Shown piece after piece: positions 1 to 5,033 of a stretch of DNA of 6,751 nucleotides. The stretch's first letter is position 1; the number at the start of each line of letters is the position of its first letter. A program made the translations under genes and the position numbers. The stretch comes from Oscillospiraceae bacterium (GTDB lineage: Bacteria; Bacillota_A; Clostridia; Oscillospirales; CAG-272), in contig SVUH01000046.1 in NCBI GenBank assembly GCA_015063335.1, positions 1 through 6,751 on the forward strand, written 5' to 3'. The notes beneath the pieces were generated by a model that saw only the letters and a program-made list of their open reading frames with translations, searched no databases and was not told where the DNA came from.

Positions 1-115
1 GACGAAGTCGGGTGAGGGATTGTTTTGTGTTAAAATGTTACTTTTACAATCCCTCCGTCACGCTAACGCGTGCCACCTCCAGGAGTTACTTGTTACTCCA
101 TTACACAAGGGAGGC
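1..115. repeat. Palindromic intergenic repeat, cut by the window start
   Basis: GAGGGATTGT (14-23) and ACAATCCCTC (46-55) form a perfect 10-bp inverted repeat. It is followed by the hairpin CACGC/GCGTG (59-72) and by CCTCC (76-80) pairing with GGAGG (110-114). The latter loop contains a further hairpin, GGAGT/ACTCC (82-86, 95-99), including a 16-mer shared with the repeat at 4825-4840. Similar structures are widespread in gut Clostridia (from memory). The open frame at 12-242 crosses these structures and has no ribosome site, so no gene is called. Confidence 0.6.
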
Positions 116-213
116 TATTGGTGATAAGCGTTTCGTTCGTGCCTTGCCCTTTCGTCAAATCAAACTCCCCGATAAATCAAAAATTGAAGCAGACAAATTG
201 CGGTTTATCGTGG
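113..213 (+). repeat. Direct repeat, copy A (~100 bp)
   Basis: Aligns by eye to 387-486 at roughly 87% identity with one gap. The shared core includes TTTCGTCAAATCAAACTC, CCGATAAATCAAAA and CAAATTGCGGTTTATCG. The end hairpin (CGATAAA 170-176 against TTTATCG 204-210) is kept, but its inner stem is weaker than in copy B. Confidence 0.8.
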
Positions 214-260
214 AGTTTGAATTATTAAAATATCGAGAATAAAAGTAAACGGTTAGTATC

Positions 261-392
261 AAAGGCTTCTCCAGCGGAGAAGCTGTCACCGAAGGTGACT
301 GATGAGGAGAGCAAATTATGCATAGGCTAAACGGCGATCTCCTCATCCGTCACTCGTAAACTCGTGACACCTTCTCCGCTGGAGAAGGCTTT
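261..392. repeat. Large inverted repeat with hairpins inside both arms
   Basis: The arms 261-310 and 338-392 are imperfect inverted copies; TCTCCTCATC (338-347) exactly matches GATGAGGAGA (301-310). Each arm folds on itself: GCTTCTCC/GGAGAAGC (265-283) and GTCACC/GGTGAC (285-299) on the left, GTCAC/GTGAC (349-368) and CCTTCTCC/GGAGAAGG (370-388) on the right. The loop is 311-337. It is non-coding and resembles repeats common in gut Clostridia genomes. The right arm runs directly into direct repeat copy B. Confidence 0.75.
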
Positions 393-486
393 TGGTGAAA
401 ATCGTTTCGTTTGCAATTTGCCGTTTCGTCAAATCAAACTCACCGATAAATCAAAATTTGAAGCAGCAAATTGCGGTTTATCGGGG
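387..486 (+). repeat. Direct repeat, copy B (~100 bp)
   Basis: Second copy of 113-213. Its end folds well: CCGATAAA (443-450) pairs with TTTATCGG (477-484), and AATTTG (455-460 region) with CAAATT (467-472) inside. The hairpin lies ~19-60 bp beyond the stop codon of the cohesin-dockerin gene (TGA at 503-505). It is the nearest strong stem-loop that could end that transcript, but no T-run follows it on the minus strand, so it is not called a terminator. Confidence 0.8.
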
Positions 487-502
487 ACACGTCCACGACA
501 AC

Positions 503-1516
503 TCAAATTTCTACGCCGTAGCCGCCTGCAAGATATTGTCTTAACATGGTGAGGTCGGTACTATCGACGTTTCCGTCGCTATTGACATCTGCGACGGTCT
601 CGTCGATACTTTCGTTATTTGCACCCTCAATATATCGGCGAAGCAGAATAACATCGCGGACCGTTATCTCTTTGTCATTGTCGATATCGCCTCGCTTTCC
701 CGCTAAAACGGTTACCTTTCCTCCGTTGATCTCAAATTCAAGCTTTTGCAAAGAACCGTCGTACGCATCGCACTCCGCTGAAATATCATAGCTATCACCT
801 GCGTTCGCCTCATTTGATATCAAAAAGGTCAGCGTGAGCACCGTTCCGTTCTCGCTATCCGATTCATAAAGTCCGTCCCATACGAAGCTGCAAGAATTTT
901 TGTACTCACTCGGCTTTGTCAGGTTCAATTTACTCCACGCGCTCCCTGCCTCTGCCTTTACAAGCGTGAGCTTTTCATTATAATTTAAAGTAAGAAGCGC
1001 TCCGAGAACTCCTTTATTTTCGGAGATGGAAATATCAACTGTTACATACTCACCGACAAGATCACTTGCGCTACCTATGGATATTTTGGGTATCGGGTCG
1101 ATACTTACCGTTTCTACGTTCAGCTTGTAGCTGTCGTTCATGCTACCAGAACACGCGCCTATATAATAGACAGCATTTGCTTGGCACTTGTATTCTATGC
1201 GAAAATTAAAATTATTAAGTTCGGAAATATCGTTTTCGTTTGCCAATATTGCCCCGCTTGTGTCATACAAAAATCCGTACGGGTCTGTCGTATAGTCCGA
1301 AGAATAAAACGCGTAAGTTCCGCTATGCGTTGGAACGAAACGAAAGTATATCTGCTCTCCCATTGACGTTATGGTTACTTGAGCGGAGGAATCCGCCGAA
1401 ATATCGGTATAAGAGCTCGGAGCTGTCGCAACCGCGGTAACAAAAAAGCACGGGCACACCGCCGTTACAGTCAATATAAGTGTCAGTATTAAAGAGATGG
1501 ATTTTTTTACAGTCAT
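503..1516 (-). CDS. Secreted PPC-like / cohesin / dockerin protein (adaptor scaffoldin-like)
   Basis: This 337-residue secreted protein probably bridges cellulosome-type interactions. Residues 1-30 form a Sec signal peptide (KK near the start, a long hydrophobic core, a likely cut after AVA at 28-30). Residues ~36-135 resemble a PPC-type beta domain (YFRFVPTHSGTYAFYS, later YYIGACSGS). Residues ~143-271 are a cohesin (VTVDISI, GVLGALLTLNYNEKL, FVWDG, NGTVLTLTF). Residues 275-330 are a type I dockerin with two calcium loops: D277/D279/D281/D288 and D310/N312/D314/D321. The first loop has K282 where glycine is usual. The start is supported by GAAAGGAA at 1523-1530. It follows the membrane cohesin gene by 21 bp, so the two are almost certainly co-transcribed. 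Cohesins bind dockerins calcium-dependently (family knowledge); the partners here are unknown. No catalytic domain or sortase motif is seen. Cys21 and Cys23 lie in the signal peptide but do not fit a lipobox. Confidence 0.9.
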   Translation of the reverse strand: MTVKKSISLILTLILTVTAVCPCFFVTAVATAPSSYTDISADSSAQVTITSMGEQIYFRFVPTHSGTYAFYSSDYTTDPYGFLYDTSGAILANENDISELNNFNFRIEYKCQANAVYYIGACSGSMNDSYKLNVETVSIDPIPKISIGSASDLVGEYVTVDISISENKGVLGALLTLNYNEKLTLVKAEAGSAWSKLNLTKPSEYKNSCSFVWDGLYESDSENGTVLTLTFLISNEANAGDSYDISAECDAYDGSLQKLEFEINGGKVTVLAGKRGDIDNDKEITVRDVILLRRYIEGANNESIDETVADVNSDGNVDSTDLTMLRQYLAGGYGVEI

Positions 1517-1537
1517 AATATATTCCTTTCTTGTCTT

Positions 1538-2140
1538 TTATTCAACGAGCATCTTTCCATTTTCGGTCGTTAATGAAAGCTTTTCAAGCGCTCTGTCATA
1601 CGCACCGTTTTCCTTGACATCAAGTAAAACGTCGTAACTCCCTTGCGGTGCGTTTCCCTTGATGCTAAAGGTCAGTATCAATATCTCGCCGTTACGGATA
1701 TCTGCTTCTTCTATTTTCGGTGCGTCCCACAGAAACGCGCAACCGCTCGAAAGCTCTCCCGATGGAGTATAATGCAAAGCATCGAATGCTTTGCCGTTTT
1801 TAGCTTCTTTCAGAGTCATTACGCTTTCGTCGTAACGGACGGTTAGTAAAAGTCCTAAAACTCCAAAATTGTTTTCTATGCAGACCGCAATATCAACACT
1901 GCTTCCCCTCGTGGCTTTTCCATTGGAAGAAACGTATATCTTTGTGATCTCAGATTCGTTTGAATTTGTATTTTCTTCCTTGATTTCTTCCTTTATCTCA
2001 AGAGTTTCTTTATATACGCTCGTTTCCTCGGTATCGTTTTTGCTATTCTTTTTAACAAAACACAGGAAAACAGAAACAAAAAGAATACATAACAAGACAA
2101 AAAAAGCCGATAGCTTTATAAAATTTCTTTTTATTTTCAT
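1538..2140 (-). CDS. Membrane-anchored single-cohesin protein (putative minimal anchoring scaffoldin)
   Basis: This 200-residue protein is probably a cell-surface docking site for dockerin-bearing proteins. The N-terminus KIKRNFIK is followed by a hydrophobic segment at about residues 9-29 and then KK. There is no AxA cleavage site and no lipobox, so it is read as an uncleaved signal anchor with the C-terminus outside. Residues ~30-65 are a polar linker rich in E, K, N, S and T. Residues ~66-200 are a cohesin (SSVDIAVCIENN, GVLGLLLTVRYDESV, AFLWD, NGEILILTFSIKG), recognisably related to the cohesin of the next gene. The protein ends with the domain: no dockerin, SLH repeats or LPxTG follow. 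An in-frame ATG at 2158 would add six residues (MIIGNF), but it has no ribosome site and leaves only ~14 nt of leader. The ATG at 2140 has a weak GGAAA site and gives a typical signal-anchor start. It is the first gene of the operon read from the promoter at 2180-2208. Confidence 0.85.
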   Translation of the reverse strand: MKIKRNFIKLSAFFVLLCILFVSVFLCFVKKNSKNDTEETSVYKETLEIKEEIKEENTNSNESEITKIYVSSNGKATRGSSVDIAVCIENNFGVLGLLLTVRYDESVMTLKEAKNGKAFDALHYTPSGELSSGCAFLWDAPKIEEADIRNGEILILTFSIKGNAPQGSYDVLLDVKENGAYDRALEKLSLTTENGKMLVE

Positions 2141-2144
2141 AAAA

Positions 2145-2150
2145 TTTCCG
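2145..2150 (-). promoter_or_regulatory. Weak ribosome binding site choosing the start at 2140
   Basis: On the minus strand CGGAAA precedes the ATG at 2140 by four bases. It is a poor Shine-Dalgarno sequence, but the alternative ATG at 2158 is preceded only by an A/T run. The other four genes have AAGGAA or GGAGG, so this cohesin gene may be weakly translated. Confidence 0.4.
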
Positions 2151-2179
2151 ATTATCATAATTTTTATATATTTGTCGAA

Positions 2180-2208
2180 AGTATATCATATTATGAAAAA
2201 ATTGTCAA
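2180..2208 (-). promoter_or_regulatory. Sigma-A promoter of the cohesin operon
   Basis: On the minus strand a consensus -35 TTGACA (2208-2203) is separated by exactly 17 bp from -10 TATACT (2185-2180), with TGA just before the -10 (extended -10). Transcription would start near 2173, giving a ~32-nt leader to the ATG at 2140. The spacer holds the odd palindrome TCATATTATGA (2186-2196). TCGAAA (2175-2180) and TTTCGA (2211-2216) flank the promoter as inverted 6-mers. Confidence 0.85.
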
Positions 2209-2218
2209 TATTTCGATA

Positions 2219-2266
2219 AAAAAACGCAAAACGGCAGTACTTTTGCTCCGCCGTTTTGCGTTTTTT
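2219..2266 (-). terminator. Intrinsic terminator after the malic enzyme gene
   Basis: CGCAAAACGGC (2225-2235) and GCCGTTTTGCG (2250-2260) form a perfect 11-bp stem around a 14-nt loop. It is extended by A/T pairs and, on the minus strand, followed by a run of seven T. It lies 16-63 bp past the malic enzyme stop codon and just before the cohesin promoter, so it separates the two operons. The T-tract on the other strand means it could also stop forward transcription. Confidence 0.92.
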
Positions 2267-2281
2267 ATTGATTATATTCTG

Positions 2282-3460
2282 TTATATTCTTGCAACGCCC
2301 GTCTTATGAGCAGCGTCTATAACTGCCTTTGCAACTACGGGAGCAACGCTCTTGTTGAGAGCGGAAACGATTATGTTCTCCTCGTTGAGCTCGTCCTCGG
2401 GGATAAGAGAAGCGAGTGCGTGAGAGGATGCGACCTTCATTTCCTCGTTGATGCAAGATGCTCTGCAATCAAGCGCACCGCGGAAGATTCCCGGGAACGC
2501 GAGAAGGTTGTTTATCTGGTTGGGGAAGTCGGAACGACCCGTACCAACGATCCTTGCGCCTGCCTTCTTTGCAAGGTCGGGCATGATCTCGGGGGTGGGA
2601 TTTGCCATCGGGAATACGATGGAATCCTTTGCCATGCTTGCGATCATCTCTTCGGTAACGATATTAGGAGCGGAAACGCCTACGAATACGTCCGCGCCCT
2701 TGAGCGCGTCTGCAAGTGTTCCCTGCTTATGCTCTGCGTTGGTAATAGCCGCCATAGCCGCCTGCGCGGGATTCATTCTCTCGTCACCCTCGCAAAGAAT
2801 TCCGTTAATATCGCACATGAGCATCTTCTTGGGATCAGCGCCCATATTGATAAGGTGCTTTGCGATAGAGATACCTGCCGCGCCTGCGCCGCTCATAGTG
2901 ATGCGAACGTCAGCGAGATTCTTTCCAACAACCTTGAGCGCGTTGAGAAGAGCCGCCGCAACAACGATAGCCGTTCCGTGCTGGTCATCGTGGAATATCG
3001 GGATATCGCAGGTCTCTTTAAGTCTGCGCTCGATCTCAAAGCAACGGGGAGCGGAAATGTCCTCAAGGTTTACGCCGCCGAAGCTTCCTGCGAGAAGCGT
3101 GATGGTATTAACGATAGTATCAACGTCCTTGGAGCGAATGCAAAGTGGGAATGCGTCAACGTCCGCGAACTCCTTGAAGAGTACGCACTTACCCTCCATA
3201 ACGGGCATGCCTGCCTCAGGTCCGATATCGCCAAGACCGAGAACTGCCGTACCGTCGGTGATAACTGCAACGAGGTTCTTACGGCGGGTAAGCTCGTAAG
3301 ACTTATTTACGTCCTTCTGTATCTCAAGGCAAGGCTCTGCGACACCGGGGGTGTACGCAAGAGAAAGGTCCTGACGGTTCTCAACGGGAACGCGGGAAAC
3401 GACCTCTATTTTGCCGTTCCATTCATAATGCTTCTGCAAAGATTCTTCTCTGATACCCAT
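2282..3460 (-). CDS. NAD(P)-dependent malic enzyme (oxaloacetate-decarboxylating malate dehydrogenase)
   Basis: Oxidatively decarboxylates L-malate to pyruvate and CO2 in the cytosol, using a divalent metal and NAD+ or NADP+. The 392 residues match the short bacterial form. Motifs in order: SLAYTPGVAEPC at 33-44 with the likely catalytic Tyr36; ITDGTAVLGLGDIGPEAGMPVMEGK at 67-91 with the likely base Lys91 (motif seen in pieces around the glycine-rich loop); metal ligands inferred as Glu133, Asp134 and Asp159 (FHDDQHGT); a Rossmann loop GAGAAG at 191-196; and MANPTPE at 285-291. The start is supported by AAAGGAA at 3471-3477, although its ~10-base gap to the ATG is long. It lies 37 bp behind the LDH2-family dehydrogenase gene with no promoter or terminator between, so it is the second gene of that operon. 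Coenzyme preference cannot be read with confidence. The gene is intact. Confidence 0.96.
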   Translation of the reverse strand: MGIREESLQKHYEWNGKIEVVSRVPVENRQDLSLAYTPGVAEPCLEIQKDVNKSYELTRRKNLVAVITDGTAVLGLGDIGPEAGMPVMEGKCVLFKEFADVDAFPLCIRSKDVDTIVNTITLLAGSFGGVNLEDISAPRCFEIERRLKETCDIPIFHDDQHGTAIVVAAALLNALKVVGKNLADVRITMSGAGAAGISIAKHLINMGADPKKMLMCDINGILCEGDERMNPAQAAMAAITNAEHKQGTLADALKGADVFVGVSAPNIVTEEMIASMAKDSIVFPMANPTPEIMPDLAKKAGARIVGTGRSDFPNQINNLLAFPGIFRGALDCRASCINEEMKVASSHALASLIPEDELNEENIIVSALNKSVAPVVAKAVIDAAHKTGVARI

Positions 3461-3497
3461 AACTCTATATTCCTTTCAATCGTTTAAATTCGTTGAA

Positions 3498-4607
3498 TCA
3501 GTCTTCAAAGGGGAACTTGTAAGGCAAGCCGAGCTCGTCGCGTACTGCGATAAACTCTTTCTGAACCGACTCGTTTATCGGAACACCTGCATGGCGAGCG
3601 AGACGGATCTCATGCTCCTTCTCACCTGCGGAGTAGATGCGCTCTGCGTCGGGAGCTTTCTGGGTCGAACGAACTTCGCGAATGATATCACCAGCGGTCT
3701 TACGGCAAGCGTCTTCGCCAAGGAAGTGCTCGGTATCGATAGCGATAAAGAAATGTCCGAGTCCGAAGGGTCTCTTGTTGCCGTTCTCGTCCTTACCCGT
3801 GAGGTACTGACCATAGTGTCCGCCCTGAAGAGCAGCGCTCATAAGCTCAACGAACATAGCAAAGCCGTAGCCCTTGTATCCACAGCCCTCTTCACCGGGT
3901 CCGCCGAGAGTACAAAGAGCAGCCTCGCCGCGAGCCATGGTCTTAAGAGCGTCGTCAGCTGTTCCCTCGTAAGCCTCGCCGTCGATGCCAACGAGCGCGC
4001 CCTTGGGAGCATCCTTGCCTATACGTGCGTAGTACTCGAGCTTACCGTTCTGATAAGTAGAGGAAGCAGCGTCAAAGTTGAAGTCAAAAGCCTCGTCGGT
4101 AGGAACACCGAGTGTGAGGGGGTTAGTACCGAATGCACCCTTAACACCGAAAGTAGGAGCAACTGTCGGACGGGCATTCGTACCCGTCAAGCCTACGCAT
4201 CCTGCCTTGGTTGCCATAGAGGTGTAGTAGCCTGCGATACCGTAGTGGCAGGAGTTACGAACGACTACCATACCCATACCGTACTTTTTAGCCTTTTCAA
4301 TAGCCATGCTCATAGCCTTGTAACCGATGACCTGACCCATACCGTCGTGACCGTCTACTACTGCGGTAGTCTCGGTCTCTTTGATTATTTCGAAATTGGT
4401 GATAGGATTCTGGATACCTGCCTTGATCCTGTCAAGGTAAACGGGCTTGAAGCGGTTGCAACCGTGAGATTCGATACCTCTCTTATCGGATTCAAGAAGA
4501 ACGTCTGCGCAGATCTCTGCATCTTCGCGCGGGATACCGTAACCAACGAAAGAGTCGATTACAAAGTTTGTGATCGTATTCCAATCAACAATATTGGTTT
4601 TTGCCAT
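3498..4607 (-). CDS. LDH2-family NAD(P)-dependent 2-hydroxyacid dehydrogenase (malate/L-lactate dehydrogenase type)
   Basis: Belongs to the Ldh_2 family, which is unrelated to classical Rossmann-type MDH/LDH. Family members reduce 2-oxoacids (malate, lactate, sulfolactate, ureidoglycolate, 2,3-diketogulonate) with NADH or NADPH. Seen in its 369 residues: RGIESHGCNRF at 43-53 with the conserved His48; VVDGHDGMGQVIGYKAM at 83-99; RNSCHYGIAGYY at 117-128 with conserved His121; GTNARPTVAPTFG at 142-154; GAFGTNPLTLGVPT at 157-170; GYKGYG at 243-248; and RIYSAGEKE near the C-terminus. The start has an excellent GGAGG (4617-4621) nine bases upstream. The gene is first in an operon with malic enzyme, which makes malate/oxaloacetate the favoured substrate, but this is inference; lactate or another 2-oxoacid fits the motifs equally. 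Expression is probably strong given the consensus promoter, and possibly regulated through the palindrome upstream of it. No truncation or frameshift. Confidence 0.93.
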   Translation of the reverse strand: MAKTNIVDWNTITNFVIDSFVGYGIPREDAEICADVLLESDKRGIESHGCNRFKPVYLDRIKAGIQNPITNFEIIKETETTAVVDGHDGMGQVIGYKAMSMAIEKAKKYGMGMVVVRNSCHYGIAGYYTSMATKAGCVGLTGTNARPTVAPTFGVKGAFGTNPLTLGVPTDEAFDFNFDAASSTYQNGKLEYYARIGKDAPKGALVGIDGEAYEGTADDALKTMARGEAALCTLGGPGEEGCGYKGYGFAMFVELMSAALQGGHYGQYLTGKDENGNKRPFGLGHFFIAIDTEHFLGEDACRKTAGDIIREVRSTQKAPDAERIYSAGEKEHEIRLARHAGVPINESVQKEFIAVRDELGLPYKFPFED

Positions 4608-4621
4608 TTTAAAATTCCTCC

Positions 4622-4643
4622 GTTAAAAAATATTTTTTGTAAC
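4622..4643 (-). promoter_or_regulatory. AT-rich imperfect palindrome in the dehydrogenase leader
   Basis: The leader from the predicted transcription start (~4643) to the ribosome site is almost entirely an imperfect palindrome: GTTA and TAAC arms around AAAAAATATTTTTT (4625-4638). In RNA it would be a weak A-U hairpin ending directly at the GGAGG. It may affect translation or mRNA stability; no known riboswitch class is recognised. Confidence 0.35.
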
Positions 4644-4649
4644 AAATGC

Positions 4650-4678
4650 ATTATATCACATAAAAATTTCATTTTCAA
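4650..4678 (-). promoter_or_regulatory. Sigma-A promoter of the dehydrogenase-malic enzyme operon
   Basis: On the minus strand -35 TTGAAA (4678-4673) and a perfect -10 TATAAT (4655-4650) are spaced 17 bp apart, with an extended -10 TGA. The predicted start is near 4643, giving a leader of about 36 nt. Confidence 0.88.
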
Positions 4679-4691
4679 GTGTTTTTAAAAT

Positions 4692-4709
4692 TCTGAAAAT
4701 ATTTTCAGA
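4692..4709. promoter_or_regulatory. Perfect 18-bp palindrome upstream of the -35, candidate operator
   Basis: TCTGAAAATATTTTCAGA is a perfect palindrome whose inner edge lies 13 bp upstream of the -35. Its centre (4700.5) sits near -57 relative to the predicted start, a spacing typical of an activator site. No regulator gene is present in the window to match it. Confidence 0.45.
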
Positions 4710-4763
4710 GTTTTATTTAAATCTGTTATTTTTAACGCGAAATTTAATATTTTGCTTAAAATA

Positions 4764-4927
4764 AATTGCGGTTTGTCGAGCTGATGTTACAGCTACGCAA
4801 TGAGCAACAAGTCGGCTTTTGACCGAGTTACTTGTTACTCGTAAATTCGCGGGACGCAACCGTGAACCGACTTGTTGACCGAGTTGAAAAGCACCTTGCT
4901 TTTCAACTCGCGAAATCAAAATTTGAA
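4764..4927. repeat. Structured ~160-bp MITE-like repeat
   Basis: The left end reads AAATTGCGGTTTGTCGAG and the right end, on the opposite strand, AAATTTTGATTTCGCGAG. These imperfect terminal inverted repeats share AAATT, TTT and CGAG. Inside are AGCTG/CAGCT (4780-4795), CAACAAGTCGG/CCGACTTGTTG (4805-4815 and 4867-4877), CGAGT/ACTCG (4824-4841) and a perfect 14-bp stem CGAGTTGAAAAGCA/TGCTTTTCAACTCG (4880-4910). TTGACCGAGTT occurs twice (4819, 4875). The 16-mer GAGTTACTTGTTACTC (4825-4840) also occurs at 83-98. The 74-codon open frame across it follows the repeats and is not treated as a gene. Confidence 0.65.
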
Positions 4928-4955
4928 TTGACAGCACAAAAATTTATGGTAAAAT
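4928..4955 (+). promoter_or_regulatory. Forward-facing promoter-like sequence with no gene downstream
   Basis: A consensus -35 TTGACA (4928-4933), a 16-bp spacer and TAAAAT (4950-4955) preceded by TGG give an extended -10 promoter pointing right, starting immediately at the right end of the repeat. It would transcribe toward the hairpin at 4981-5022 and the 3' end of the M81 gene, antisense to it. An 8-bp inverted repeat, TATATAGC (4955-4962) and GCTATATA (4972-4979), overlaps its start region like an operator or a 5' hairpin. Confidence 0.45.
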
Positions 4956-4980
4956 ATATAGCGATAAAATAGCTATATAA

Positions 4981-5022
4981 AGGGGCTGAGTCATTCAGCG
5001 AAACTAAATGACTCAGCCTCTT
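4981..5022 (-). terminator. Hairpin terminator after the M81 peptidase gene, possibly bidirectional
   Basis: GGCTGAGTCATT (4984-4995) and AATGACTCAGCC (5007-5018) form a perfect 12-bp stem around an 11-nt loop, extendable by a few pairs. It starts 12 bp after the stop codon at 5034. On the minus strand it is followed by CCCCTTTATATAGC, a poor U-tract. On the plus strand T6 (5030-5035) comes 11 bases after the stem. The strong stem and its position between genes favour a terminator. Confidence 0.65.
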
Positions 5023-5033
5023 GTATTGATTTT

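Noticed and set aside
1..500. CRISPR array from the repeated segments
   Set aside because: Only two ~100-bp copies with no short, regularly spaced identical repeats; the hairpins fit palindromic intergenic repeats instead.
12..552. Short forward frames at 12-242 and 364-552
   Set aside because: Both run through palindromic repeats, share sequence only because the DNA repeat is shared, and lack ribosome sites.
1440..1516. Lipoprotein signal around Cys21/Cys23 of the cohesin-dockerin protein
   Set aside because: Residues before the cysteines (TAV-C, VCP-C) do not fit a lipobox; the AVA site at 28-30 fits signal peptidase I.
2243..3487. Long forward open frame (414 codons) opposite the malic enzyme gene
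   Set aside because: It lies antisense to a gene with clear family motifs, has no ribosome site and its translation resembles no protein family; the reverse gene's codon use keeps the frame open.
3591..4688. Forward open frame (365 codons) opposite the LDH2-family dehydrogenase gene
   Set aside because: It is a shadow of the conserved minus-strand gene and runs through its promoter, with no family motif of its own.
4880..4910. Perfect 14-bp stem as an intrinsic terminator
   Set aside because: No T-run follows on either strand, and it belongs to the internal structure of the repeat element.
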